Made by a program: the position numbers and the translations under genes. A stretch of DNA of 64,000 bases from Salsuginibacillus halophilus (GTDB lineage Bacteria; Bacillota; Bacilli; Bacillales; Marinococcaceae). This document shows, one piece after another, positions 1 to 8,239 of the stretch (position 1 is its first letter; every line of letters starts with the position of its first letter). The notes beneath the pieces were generated by a model. It was not told the DNA's origin. It saw only the letters and a list, made by a program, of their open reading frames with translations, and did not search any database. The DNA lies in the NCBI RefSeq assembly GCF_003014715.1, contig NZ_PYAV01000002.1, forward strand, positions 124,001 to 188,000. Reading direction: 5' to 3'.

Positions 1-410
1 TCTGGTGAAATGATAAATAACCCACGTAAAGCTACCCCTTCACCTTCATCCAGCACACCATAATCCCGGGAAATTTGATGGTTTGTATCTGCCGCTAACG
101 GATAATTTAAATCACCTAACCCGTTATCTTCGCGCGATGTGTTAATCCATGCTTTATGGGTATGAATCGTATCTGTCGAGACACCAATAATTTCTGCATC
201 TAAATCTTCAAATTCGTCATATCGATCACTCATCGCTTGAATTTCAGTTGGACAAACAAATGTGAAATCCATTGGATAAAAAAAGAGGACTGTGTACTTA
301 TCCTCACTCATCATATCATTCAACTTAACTTTACCGAATTCTTTGTTCGGCATAACAGCATTCATTTCAAAACGAGGCGCTTGTTTTGCAACCATCCGCT
401 TATCCGTCAT
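1..410 (-). CDS. 2-Cys peroxiredoxin (YkuU-like), 3' end outside window
   Basis: Thiol peroxidase of the AhpC/TSA family, expected to reduce H2O2 and organic peroxides in the cytoplasm. The visible 136 codons include the peroxidatic-cysteine segment FTFVCPTEIQA, preceded by a typical FFYPMDFTF strand, and later GVSTDTIHTHKAW and LRGLFIISP, all hallmark peroxiredoxin blocks. The ATG at 410 was chosen because the reading MTDKRMVAKQAPRF starts the conserved domain; it was missed by ORF calling because the gene runs off the window. It is divergent from the MscS gene at 654, as ykuU and ykuT are neighbours in B. subtilis. The resolving cysteine lies in the missing C-terminal part. Confidence 0.9.
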   Translation of the reverse strand, partial: MTDKRMVAKQAPRFEMNAVMPNKEFGKVKLNDMMSEDKYTVLFFYPMDFTFVCPTEIQAMSDRYDEFEDLDAEIIGVSTDTIHTHKAWINTSREDNGLGDLNYPLAADTNHQISRDYGVLDEGEGVALRGLFIISP

Positions 411-653
411 AAGTATTAGACCTCCTCATTGCTCTAATCAACAAAACGTAGTTTTCAAACATACATGGTACTGATTGTTACTAATTTAACCATATAACAC
501 ATTGTTGATACCCTTATTTAAGCAAAATCCGCATTGATGATTGGGAACTCCAGCTTCCGCCATGATCGCATCTTCGACTTTTTTCGTTTAAAATATACAT
601 ATACGGGTAAATTCAGTTTTGTATCTGTAAACGTTGCAAAAGGAGTGTCAGTT

Positions 654-1496
654 ATGCCAGAGTTTTTACAAGAAGGTTTGCTTGCCGACTTTGTTGGTGG
701 TGCTTTTATTATTATCCTGCAGATTCTGCTCGTTCTCATCGGCTTTTTCGTTGCAAAAGCGATTGGACAAAAATTAATCGCGCGCACTTTCAAGCGCATG
801 CAGGAGCAAAAAAATGTTCACCCATCAAGAACAAAGACGCTCGAAAAGCTCATTGTCAACATGTTCAATTACGTGCTCATTTTTATCTTTATCGTCGTTG
901 TACTCGGGATCTTTGAAATTAGTATTGCACCATTTATTGCAAGTGCCGGCATTATCGGTTTAGCGGTCGGTTTCGGGGCTCAAGGGCTTGTCAGCGATAT
1001 TGTTACCGGCTTTTTTATACTGCTTGAAAAGCAAATCGAAGTTGACGATTATGTTACCGTAAGCGGCCTCGGAGGTATTGTTGAAGAAGTAGGACTTCGG
1101 ACAACACAAGTACGCGGATTCGATGGAACACTACATTACATCCCCAACCGGGAAATCGGCAGTGTCAGCAATCATTCCCGCGGTAACATGCGCGCTATGG
1201 TTGATATTGGTATATCTTATGACCACGACCCTGCAGAAGCCATACGTGTCTTGCAAGATGTTTGTGACCAAGTTGCAGCAGAAGAAGAGGCTATTCAAGA
1301 AGGGCCGGACGTTGTAGGCGTTCAAAGTTTAGGTGATTCTGAAGTAACGATTCGCATCATCGGTCATACTGAAAATATGGAACAGTGGGGGATTGAGCGT
1401 AAAATTCGTGAGCGAGCGAAAAAAGCGCTTGAAGAAAACAATATCGAGATCCCGTACCCACATCAAGTTTATGTTCACAAAGAGCAAACGGCATAA
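654..1496 (+). CDS. ykuT: Small-conductance mechanosensitive channel, MscS family (YkuT-like)
   Basis: MscS-type channel (280 aa) that opens under membrane tension and releases solutes on osmotic downshift. It has three N-terminal membrane segments; the pore-lining TM3 is the Gly/Ala-rich stretch ASAGIIGLAVGFGAQGLVSD, followed by the beta domain (EVDDYVTVSGLGGIVEEVGLRTT) and the conserved HYIPNREIGSVSN segment. Although the open frame extends to 534, the ATG at 654 has an AAAGGAG 9 bases upstream and gives the normal family length, so it is preferred. It is followed by a strong hairpin terminator and converges with dapL. Family assignment is secure; the substrate is simply bulk solute. Confidence 0.92.
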   Translation: MPEFLQEGLLADFVGGAFIIILQILLVLIGFFVAKAIGQKLIARTFKRMQEQKNVHPSRTKTLEKLIVNMFNYVLIFIFIVVVLGIFEISIAPFIASAGIIGLAVGFGAQGLVSDIVTGFFILLEKQIEVDDYVTVSGLGGIVEEVGLRTTQVRGFDGTLHYIPNREIGSVSNHSRGNMRAMVDIGISYDHDPAEAIRVLQDVCDQVAAEEEAIQEGPDVVGVQSLGDSEVTIRIIGHTENMEQWGIERKIRERAKKALEENNIEIPYPHQVYVHKEQTA

Positions 1497-1502
1497 ATAC
1501 AA

Positions 1503-1537
1503 AAAAGGTGACTGCCGAAATGAGCAGTCACCTTTTT
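1503..1537. terminator. Bidirectional Rho-independent terminator
   Basis: Perfect 9-bp stem (GGTGACTGC, 1507-1515, with GCAGTCACC, 1524-1532), flanked by six A on the left and seven T on the right. It can therefore terminate both the MscS gene (+) and dapL (-), which converge here. Confidence 0.9.
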
Positions 1538-2665
1538 TTATGTGTTCATGCGATGTTTAAGATAAGCTGCTGTATGATGAACACCGTTATGAATCGCTTC
1601 TTCAACCGGCGTTAAACGCGCATCATGTAAACCATATGGACTATCAGCGCCAAGCCAGAACATTAACCCTGGGATGTCCTTTAAAAAGTAGCCAAAATCC
1701 TCCCCCGTCATAGCCTCACGACACGCATAACTATGAACGTCTTCACTTTGCTCACTGAAGGATAAAAAGTCTTCAGCCAGTTCATGATTGTTGTACACTT
1801 GTTCGTATGTCGCACCCCAGTCCACTTTCGTCCTGCAGGTAAACGACGCCTCTGCTCCTTGAAGCATTTGCTGGATCCGCTCTTTCACTTTACGCATCGC
1901 CTCTGCAGACATTGTGCGAATCGTTCCTTCAATACGCGCCTCACCGGCGATAATATTTTGCTTTGTACCCCCTTGAATTAAACCGATCGTTACAACCGCA
2001 CTGTCTAGCGGATCTACATTTCTTGAGACAATCGACTGCAGCTGGGTTACAAAGTGACTTGCTGTGACAACCATGTCATTTGCTTGATGCGGGTAAGCTG
2101 CGTGACCAGCTTGGCCGACAAAGTCGATAAACAACTCTGAGGTGTTCGCAAATAACAAGCCCGGCCGGGTTGCTACCGTACCTTCAGACAGCTCAGGCGC
2201 AATGTGGAGGGCATAAATTTCATCAGGATACCATCTTTGGAATGGCTCAGCTTTCATCATCGGCTCTGCGCCGCCCGGCCCTTCTTCAGCCGGCTGAAAT
2301 AATACAAGCACATGATCTTTCGGCTGCGCTTGAGCAAACTGTTCACAAAGCCCGAGTGCGATCGTCATGTGGATATCGTGCCCGCAGGCGTGCATGTAAC
2401 CTTCGTGCAGGGAAGCAAATTCGTAGTTTGTATTTTCGTTCATCGGCAGACCGTCCATATCCGTACGCCAGGCGATGGTTTTGTTCGCATCATAACCTTG
2501 AAAACGAACAAAAATGCCTGTCTGCCATGTTTCAACTTCCATATGCGGCACCTGCATACTGCTTAGCTGCCAAAGTAAATAAGCTTGTGTTTTTAGCTCT
2601 TCAAATCCAGGCTCCGGAATTTGGTGAAGCTCGCGACGAATTTGTATAAGATCCAATTCACTCAT
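1538..2665 (-). CDS. dapL: N-acetyldiaminopimelate deacetylase
   Basis: M20-family metallo-amidohydrolase (375 aa) that removes acetate from N-acetyl-LL-2,6-diaminopimelate, the last acetyl-branch step before LL-DAP in lysine and peptidoglycan synthesis. Visible metal-binding blocks are MHACGHDIHMTIALG, FQPAEEGPGGAEPM and LHIAPE, with a C-terminal GADSPYGLHDARL histidine segment. The ATG at 2665 is preferred over the GTG at 2668 because AGGAGG lies 8 bases upstream. Its start overlaps the stop of the upstream aminotransferase by 8 bases, implying translational coupling. Synteny with dapH (ykuQ-ykuR in B. subtilis) supports this function over a general aminoacylase. Confidence 0.9.
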   Translation of the reverse strand: MSELDLIQIRRELHQIPEPGFEELKTQAYLLWQLSSMQVPHMEVETWQTGIFVRFQGYDANKTIAWRTDMDGLPMNENTNYEFASLHEGYMHACGHDIHMTIALGLCEQFAQAQPKDHVLVLFQPAEEGPGGAEPMMKAEPFQRWYPDEIYALHIAPELSEGTVATRPGLLFANTSELFIDFVGQAGHAAYPHQANDMVVTASHFVTQLQSIVSRNVDPLDSAVVTIGLIQGGTKQNIIAGEARIEGTIRTMSAEAMRKVKERIQQMLQGAEASFTCRTKVDWGATYEQVYNNHELAEDFLSFSEQSEDVHSYACREAMTGEDFGYFLKDIPGLMFWLGADSPYGLHDARLTPVEEAIHNGVHHTAAYLKHRMNT

Positions 2666-3878
2666 CACTTAAACCTCCTGCCAAAGCTGCGAGCTCTTCT
2701 TCGAGCACTGTAAGTAAATGCTCAATTTCAGCATTCTCTAATGTAAGCGGCGGGAGAAAACGAAGAATGGTCTGCTGTGTCACATCTATGAGTATGCCGC
2801 GGTCCAAAATGCGCGCACGAAGCTCTTTTACTTTTTCCGGAGCGAGTTTTAACTTCATCCCTAGCATCATCCCCAACCCACGCACCCCATCAACAACTGA
2901 TGGATAGGCTTTAGTCAAAGATTGCAATCCGTTTTGTAATTTTTCTGCTCGCTCCCGGCTGCTAGAAAGCACGCCATCTTCAAACAATGCATCAAGCACA
3001 GCATTGCCAAGTGCAGCACTTAAAGGTGAAGGTCCAAACGTCGTGCCGTGATCCCCCGGCTGAAACTTATCTTTTACTTGATTCCCGGCAATCAATCCGC
3101 CAAGCGGTAAGCCTCCCCCTACACCTTTCGCGAACAAAACGATATCAGGTGTAACGTTTGTGTGCTGATAGGCAAACAATTCACCTGTACGCCCCATACC
3201 TGTTTGTATTTCATCCATAATAAATAGCACGTTATGTGACTTGCACAATGCTGAAGCTTGTTCCATAAACGTTTGCGACAGTGGAACGATTCCACCCGAA
3301 CCGAGGACAGGCTCCATTAAAACTGCTGCCGGCTGTTCATCTTCTAAAATACGAGCAAGTGAAGCTGTGTCTTCTGCAGGTGTTTCATACACCGGCATAT
3401 CAACAGCAGGAAAGTCTTGATAAATCCCCGGTTGGCGCGTCAAACGAATGGTACCTAGCGTTCGACCGTGAAAGCTGTTTGACAATACTACGATACCATT
3501 TTTCTCTTCATCCTGAGCGTTACGCCACTTATGAACCAATTTCACAGCTGCTTCAGTTGCTTCAGCACCAGAGTTTGCAAAAAAAACTTTTCCTGGCATG
3601 GTTGCTTCAATTAAACGCTTCGCAAGTTGCACTGCCGGAGGTGCAACAAAATAATTAGAAATGTGCAGATAAGTATTCCCCTGCGCTTCAAGAGCCTGCT
3701 TTACACGGGGGTGACCGTGACCTAAAACATTGACCGCAAGCCCCGTAAATAAATCGAGATAGGCTTTGCCATGTGTGTCATATAAATAATTTTGCTCTGC
3801 TCTTTCAATGGCAAGCGGAAGCCGGTTATATGTCGGCATAATATAAGTTTCATCTAAATTGAGCCATTCATCGCTCAT
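2658..3878 (-). CDS. Class III PLP aminotransferase, acetylornithine-type; candidate N-acetyl-DAP aminotransferase
   Basis: A 406-aa fold-type I aminotransferase of the ArgD/LysJ/ornithine type. The signature blocks are NSGAEATEAAVKLVHKWRN, VVLSNSFHGRTLG, FIMDEIQTGMGRTG and the PLP-lysine region LFAKGVGGGLPLGG. AGGAGG stands 7 bases before the ATG at 3878. It lies between dapH and dapL, so the expected job is transamination of N-acetyl-2-amino-6-oxopimelate; B. subtilis uses the class I enzyme PatA for that step. By sequence alone it could equally be acetylornithine aminotransferase, but no arginine genes are nearby. The class is certain; the substrate is inferred from the operon. Confidence 0.8.
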   Translation of the reverse strand: MSDEWLNLDETYIMPTYNRLPLAIERAEQNYLYDTHGKAYLDLFTGLAVNVLGHGHPRVKQALEAQGNTYLHISNYFVAPPAVQLAKRLIEATMPGKVFFANSGAEATEAAVKLVHKWRNAQDEEKNGIVVLSNSFHGRTLGTIRLTRQPGIYQDFPAVDMPVYETPAEDTASLARILEDEQPAAVLMEPVLGSGGIVPLSQTFMEQASALCKSHNVLFIMDEIQTGMGRTGELFAYQHTNVTPDIVLFAKGVGGGLPLGGLIAGNQVKDKFQPGDHGTTFGPSPLSAALGNAVLDALFEDGVLSSSRERAEKLQNGLQSLTKAYPSVVDGVRGLGMMLGMKLKLAPEKVKELRARILDRGILIDVTQQTILRFLPPLTLENAEIEHLLTVLEEELAALAGGLSDE

Positions 3879-3907
3879 AAAGCATCCTCCTATTCCCTTG
3901 AAATGGC

Positions 3908-3941
3908 GCTAAGACCCCCGGGAGAATACGGGGGTCTTAGC
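3908..3941. terminator. Perfect 13-bp inverted repeat between dapH and the aminotransferase gene
   Basis: GCTAAGACCCCCG (3908-3920) pairs perfectly with CGGGGGTCTTAGC (3929-3941) around an 8-base loop. Read in the direction of transcription (-) no T-run follows, so it is not a standard intrinsic terminator; it could protect the dapH message 3' end or dampen read-through. Confidence 0.6.
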
Positions 3942-3953
3942 TGTGTCTTTTGT

Positions 3954-4676
3954 TTAGTTGTCGTTGTTTAAGCGACGGAGTTCTGTTTTGATTTCTGTTT
4001 TGCCTTTTGTTTGTTCATCGATTTCTTTAATGACACGAGCTGGTGTCCCAGCAACAACTGTATGAGCCGGGACATCTTCAGTAACAACAGCGCCCGCAGC
4101 AACTACAGCACCTTCGCCGACTTTCACACCTTCAAGTATCGAGCAGTTCGCACCAATGACGACTCCGTCTTCGATGATCACCGGCTGAGCAGAAGGAGGC
4201 TCAATGACGCCGGCAAGTACGGTACCCGCACCGACGTGGCAATTTTTACCGACAGTTGCACGACCACCCATAGCCACATTCATGTCGATCATCGTACCTT
4301 CACCAACAATACAACCGATGTTAATGGTAGCTCCCATCATAATGACAGCGCCATCACCAATTTCAACTTGATCACGAATGGTTGCACCCGGCTCAATACG
4401 AGCTTGAATATTTTTTTGATCCAAAAGTGGAATCGCAGAGTTACGACGGTCATTTTCTACAACATAATCTTCAATGGAAGATGCATGGTTTTCGAGCGCC
4501 GGCTGAATATCAGCCCACTCACCAAATACAACGCCAGTGTTTCCATAAATAAACGTTTGTGCATCCGGACCGAACTCAATATTCTCAAGTTCTCCTTTAA
4601 TATGTACTTTAACTGGTGTTGATTTTTTACTTTCAGAAATAAAACGAATAATTTCGTTTCCATCCATCATTTTCAT
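3954..4676 (-). CDS. dapH: 2,3,4,5-tetrahydrodipicolinate N-acetyltransferase
   Basis: Acetyl-CoA-dependent transferase (240 aa) opening the acetyl branch of DAP synthesis. The N-terminal DapH-specific domain ([29 protein letters not shown]) is followed by left-handed parallel beta-helix hexapeptide repeats (about residues 90-205: [44 protein letters not shown]). The frame opens at 4703, but the ATG at 4676 has AAGGAGGG 7 bases upstream and matches the conserved MKMMD start. It is the first gene of the dapH-aminotransferase-dapL series on the minus strand. Assignment is firm from family-specific sequence and neighbours. Confidence 0.93.
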   Translation of the reverse strand: MKMMDGNEIIRFISESKKSTPVKVHIKGELENIEFGPDAQTFIYGNTGVVFGEWADIQPALENHASSIEDYVVENDRRNSAIPLLDQKNIQARIEPGATIRDQVEIGDGAVIMMGATINIGCIVGEGTMIDMNVAMGGRATVGKNCHVGAGTVLAGVIEPPSAQPVIIEDGVVIGANCSILEGVKVGEGAVVAAGAVVTEDVPAHTVVAGTPARVIKEIDEQTKGKTEIKTELRRLNNDN

Positions 4677-4756
4677 AGGTAAGCCCTCCTTGTCCTTTAT
4701 CAATACTACGATACCATATCCAAAGGTTTGGTCAAAGCATGACGCACCTTTTCATC

Positions 4757-4786
4757 AAAAAAATGCCGCCTGCTTATGCAGACGGC
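4757..4786 (-). terminator. Terminator of aceA
   Basis: On the minus strand the stem GCCGTCTGC/GCAGGCGGC (4765-4786, with one G-U pair) is followed by A and seven T. It lies about 50 bases after the aceA stop. Confidence 0.85.
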
Positions 4787-4835
4787 ACAGACCTTGTGAA
4801 AAATGACGCTATTTTTAAATTCATGCGTTTTACAA

Positions 4836-6110
4836 TTAAAACTGTGCTTCTTCAGTAGAACCAGCCATCGCTGTTGTTGAAGAACTGCCGCCTGAAATGA
4901 CTTGGGAAACTTCATCAAAATAGCCGGTACCAACCTCGCGCTGGTGACGCGTCGCAGTATAACCATTAACCTCGCTGTCAAATTCTGCTTGCTGCAGTTC
5001 AGAATATGCACCCATGCCTCGGTCTTTGTAGCCGCGCGCAAGTTCAAACATGCTGTGGTTTAATGCATGGAAACCTGCAAGTGTAACAAACTGGAATTTA
5101 TACCCCATTTTCGATAGCTCTTTTTGGAACTCTTCAATCTCATCATCCGCAAGATTTGCTTTCCAGTTGAACGATGGTGAGCAATTGTAAGCGAGCATTT
5201 TGTCCGGATACTTTTCATGAATTGCGTCAGCAAAACGCTTCGCCTCTTCAATGTCCGGTTTCGCTGTTTCACACCAGATTAAATCAGCATACGGCGCGTA
5301 AGCAAGACCTCGGGATATCGCCTGCTCAATACCGGCGTTCGTGCGGTAAAACCCTTCTTCTGTCCGCTCACCGGTAATAAACGCTTCATCATATGGGTCA
5401 GCATCCGTTGTAATTAAATCAGCTGCGTTTGCATCTGTGCGGGCAATGATTAGTGTCGGAACACCGCAAACGTCTGCTGCCAAGCGGGCTGAAATCAGGT
5501 TACGTACAGCGTTTTGTGTTGGAATTAAAACTTTACCACCCATATGACCGCATTTTTTCTCAGAAGCAAGCTGATCTTCAAAATGAATACCAGAGGCTCC
5601 AGCTTCAATCATCCACTTCGTAAGCTCAAAAACGTTCAACTGACCGCCGAAACCGGCCTCAGCGTCTGCAACGATCGGAGCAAAAAAGTCGGTATCTCCT
5701 TCACCTTCCATGTGCTGAATTTGATCAGCCCTCTGCAGCGATTGGTTAATCGATTTTACAACGTTTGGTACACTATTTGCCGGATAAAGACTTTGGTCTG
5801 GATACATCTGCCCGGCGATATTTGCATCAGCCGCCACTTGCCAGCCGCTTAAATAAATTGCCTTTAATCCTGCTTTAACTTGCTGTACTGCTTGATTTCC
5901 GGTTAACGCTCCAAGTGCATTAATATAGTTTTCTTCATGCAGAAGCTGCCAAAGTTTATGAGCTCCGTGTTCAGCTAAAGAATATGTGAGCGGAAGCGAC
6001 CCTTGAAGTTTCGTCACATCTTCTGCACTATAAGGTCTTTCAATGCCGATCCACCGCGGATTTGTATCCCAATCATTTTTCAGTTCCTGCGCATTGTAAT
6101 TCATACTCAT
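4836..6110 (-). CDS. aceA: Isocitrate lyase
   Basis: Cleaves isocitrate to glyoxylate and succinate, the first glyoxylate-shunt step, allowing growth on acetate or fatty acids. The 424-aa protein carries the signature [16 protein letters not shown] with catalytic Cys, the Mg-binding DAEAGFGG block, and [17 protein letters not shown] and YNCSPSFNW of the ICL family. The length is typical of the short bacterial ICL. It lies 52 bases downstream of aceB on the same strand and ends in its own terminator, so the two form an operon. Firm assignment. Confidence 0.96.
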   Translation of the reverse strand: MSMNYNAQELKNDWDTNPRWIGIERPYSAEDVTKLQGSLPLTYSLAEHGAHKLWQLLHEENYINALGALTGNQAVQQVKAGLKAIYLSGWQVAADANIAGQMYPDQSLYPANSVPNVVKSINQSLQRADQIQHMEGEGDTDFFAPIVADAEAGFGGQLNVFELTKWMIEAGASGIHFEDQLASEKKCGHMGGKVLIPTQNAVRNLISARLAADVCGVPTLIIARTDANAADLITTDADPYDEAFITGERTEEGFYRTNAGIEQAISRGLAYAPYADLIWCETAKPDIEEAKRFADAIHEKYPDKMLAYNCSPSFNWKANLADDEIEEFQKELSKMGYKFQFVTLAGFHALNHSMFELARGYKDRGMGAYSELQQAEFDSEVNGYTATRHQREVGTGYFDEVSQVISGGSSSTTAMAGSTEEAQF

Positions 6111-6162
6111 AATAAAAATCCCCCTTAAATAAAATTAAAATTCAGTAATTTTAGATGAAAAT

Positions 6163-7764
6163 TTATAACCTTTCATAACCTGGCAAAGTTAAAAACTCTG
6201 TAAACTCATCTTCAGTCACAAGTTCTTTCATGAGTTGCTCTGCTTCTTTTAAGCGATCGGTAGATATACCGGCAGTTTTGTATTCAGCTGCGATATTCTC
6301 ACTCGCTTGATTTACCATATCAAGGACGAATGTCTCCGTGATTTCTTTTCCATTTGAAGTGTACGCATCCTGGTGCTTAATCCATTGCCACAACTGCGCC
6401 CTTGAAATTTCAGCTGTCGCTGCATCTTCCATTAAATGATGGATCGGTACCGCCCCCATTCCTGACAGCCAAGCTTGAATATAGCGAAGCCCAATATCTA
6501 CATTCATATAAACGCCTTCTTCTGTGATATCTCCTTTTGGCACTTGAAGAAGGTCACGTGCGCTAACTTGAACATCTTCACGTTTTTTATCAATTTGATT
6601 AGGCTGTGGCATATGTTTGTTAAAGATTTCTTTTGCCACTGGAACAAGGGCTGGATGTGCCACCCATGTACCGTCATGACCGTCTGTAACCTCCCTTTCT
6701 TTATCTTCACGAACCTTCGCAAGCGCCGCTGCGTTTTTCTCTTCATCATTTTTCACAGGGATTTGCGGTGCCATGCCGCCGATCGCCGGCGCATTTCGTT
6801 TATGGCACGTTTGAATCGCAAGAAGCGAATACGCCCGCATAAACGGCACAGTCATTGTTACTTTAGATCGGTCTGGCAGCAATACTTCCGGCCAATGACG
6901 CAGGCGCTTCAAATAGCTGAATATATAATCCCAACGTCCACAGTTTAAACCGGCGGAGTGATCTTTTAGCTCATATAAAATTTCGTCCATTTCAAAAGCA
7001 GCAGTAATCGTTTCAATAAGTACCGTAGCTCGAATTGTGCCTTGCGGTAACCCAAGCTGTTCTTGTGCCTCGACAAAGATTTCATTCCATAAGCGGGCTT
7101 CCCAATGATGTTCAAGCTTTGGCAAGTAAAAGTAAGGGCCGCTCCCCCGTTTTCTCAGTTCTTCTGCGTTATGAAACATATAAAGTGCAAAGTCAAACAA
7201 ACCTCCAGAGATGGGACTGCCGTTAAACAACACATGATTTTCATCAAGGTGCCAACCTCGCGGCCGTACGAGCAATGTCGCTGTATCTTCGCTTAACTCA
7301 TAAACTTTTCCATTCGTTTCATTTTCAAAAGTGATGTCTCGACGAACGGCATCATATAAATTCTTTTGTCCGTCAATTAAGTTCAACCATTTCGGTGAGG
7401 TGGCGTCTTCAAAATCAGCCATGAAGACATGCGCCCCGGAATTTAAAGCTTGAATGACCATCTTACGACTGACCGGACCGGTGATCTCCACTCTCCGGTC
7501 TTGTAAATCTTCAGGCAATGATGCAATCGTCCAGTCACTATTTCTTATGTGCTCGGTGTCCGGAAGAAAGTCTGGAAGTTTACGCTCATTGATCGCTGCT
7601 TGCACTTCCTTGCGCTCTTGAAAAATTTCGTGACGCTTCGTTTCAAATTTTTCTGCTAAACCAGCTAAAAACTGCAATGCTTCCTCAGTTAAAATATGAC
7701 TATACTTTTCGGGAATTTCACCAGTCACTTTTAGGCCTGACTGGGTTGTTGTACTATGATTCAT
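6163..7764 (-). CDS. aceB: Malate synthase A
   Basis: Condenses glyoxylate with acetyl-CoA to malate, completing the glyoxylate shunt with aceA. It is 533 aa, the usual length of isoform A. Family blocks seen are FMADFEDATSPKW, VRPRGWHLDENHV, FYLPKLEHHWEARLW, IRATVLIETITAAFEMDEI, LNCGRWDYIFSYLK and DGTWVAHPALV. The frame opens upstream at 7851, but the ATG at 7764 has GGGGGAG 5 bases ahead and gives the normal N-terminus. It is the first gene of the aceB-aceA operon; repeated CTGTTA/TAACAG motifs overlap its promoter. Firm assignment. Confidence 0.96.
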   Translation of the reverse strand: MNHSTTTQSGLKVTGEIPEKYSHILTEEALQFLAGLAEKFETKRHEIFQERKEVQAAINERKLPDFLPDTEHIRNSDWTIASLPEDLQDRRVEITGPVSRKMVIQALNSGAHVFMADFEDATSPKWLNLIDGQKNLYDAVRRDITFENETNGKVYELSEDTATLLVRPRGWHLDENHVLFNGSPISGGLFDFALYMFHNAEELRKRGSGPYFYLPKLEHHWEARLWNEIFVEAQEQLGLPQGTIRATVLIETITAAFEMDEILYELKDHSAGLNCGRWDYIFSYLKRLRHWPEVLLPDRSKVTMTVPFMRAYSLLAIQTCHKRNAPAIGGMAPQIPVKNDEEKNAAALAKVREDKEREVTDGHDGTWVAHPALVPVAKEIFNKHMPQPNQIDKKREDVQVSARDLLQVPKGDITEEGVYMNVDIGLRYIQAWLSGMGAVPIHHLMEDAATAEISRAQLWQWIKHQDAYTSNGKEITETFVLDMVNQASENIAAEYKTAGISTDRLKEAEQLMKELVTEDEFTEFLTLPGYERL

Positions 7765-7790
7765 CACGTCTCCCCCTATCAAAATGTTAT

Positions 7791-7854
7791 CTGTTTTAGT
7801 ACAGTTTGTTTCTGTTACATTTATATTATAACAGGAGCATCTGTTACGCAACAG
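7791..7854 (-). promoter_or_regulatory. aceBA promoter with nested CTGTTA/TAACAG operator-like repeats
   Basis: On the minus strand a TATAAT (-10) lies at 7825-7830, with a weak TGTTGC -35 at 7848-7853 (17-bp spacer). Inverted repeats overlap both: CTGTT-4-AACAG at 7841-7854 covers the -35, CTGTTA-11-TAACAG at 7812-7834 covers the -10 and start, and a weaker CTGT-6-ACAG lies at 7791-7804. The arrangement suggests a repressor operator; no candidate regulator gene is adjacent. Confidence 0.5.
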
Positions 7855-7972
7855 TTAAATAGAATTTTTTTCTTAAAATTGTATTTTTATTTGTAAAATG
7901 CTGATTTCATAGTTAAAAAACAACCTTGAAAACTTTTCAAAGCTAATCGATGTTATATAACAGGAACCAAAT

Positions 7973-7999
7973 AAAAAAGCTCAAGCTAGTACTTGAGCT
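7973..7999 (-). terminator. Probable original terminator of the EAL gene, separated from it by inserted DNA
   Basis: Stem AGCTCAAG/CTTGAGCT with a short loop. On the minus strand it is followed by six T interrupted by one A. It now lies about 240 bases from the gene stop because repeat and IS-end sequence intervene. Confidence 0.65.
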
Positions 8000-8172
8000 C
8001 AGCGTGTAGACAAACAAAAAATGACTTTGCATTTCGGCGGACGCTTCTGCGGGATTTTCTCACTCATTGTTCTCCGAAGGCGTCGCCGCCGATATTTATC
8101 AGCCTTTCGTAATTTGATGGTCATGATCTTTTTTATCAAGCATTATCTACATGAATGAATTTCATCACTTGT
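8000..8172. repeat. Truncated copy (copy 0) of the terminator-associated repeat
   Basis: Begins with the shared end CAGCGTGTAGACAAAC directly against a terminator hairpin. It retains shared blocks also found in the copies at 14897, 26382 and 33081 (a GGCGGACGCTT block, a GGCGTCGCCGCCGAT block, CAGCCTTTCGTAATTTGATG, TCTACATGAATGAATTTCAT). Similarity is lost after about 8172 and the right end is absent. Confidence 0.75.
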
Positions 8173-8190
8173 CATAACAAGAACCTTCTA

Positions 8191-8239
8191 CTTAGGAATC
8201 CCCCCACCTCTTAGCGAAGGGTAGGTGGGGGGGATTCAA
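8191..8239 (+). mobile_element. Isolated IS200/IS605-type right-end hairpin
   Basis: CTTAGGAATC followed by a 10-bp stem (CCCCCCACCT, 8200-8209, with AGGTGGGGGG, 8223-8232) and TTCAA (8235-8239). The layout and most bases match the right end next to the intact tnpB (minus strand, 11250 to 11206). No tnpB is attached here, so it is a solo end or remnant. The TTCAA overlaps the EAL gene stop codon at 8236-8238. Confidence 0.65.

Larger units (their letters stand above)
7861..8235. other. Gene-free stretch: terminator, truncated repeat copy, isolated IS-type end hairpin
   Basis: No coding capacity seen. In order it holds AT-rich DNA upstream of aceB, a terminator hairpin at 7973-7999, the left part of the terminator-associated repeat (8000 to about 8170), and an IS200/IS605-like right-end hairpin at 8191-8239. 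Confidence 0.7.

Noticed and set aside
2170-2649. Long plus-strand open frame (159 codons) opposite dapL
   Set aside because: It is a shadow of dapL: no ribosome site, and its composition is what a reversed coding strand produces; the minus-strand protein has clear M20 motifs.
4011-4622. 203-codon plus-strand frame opposite dapH
   Set aside because: Antisense shadow of the hexapeptide-repeat gene; Asn/Thr/Ser-rich translation without any domain.
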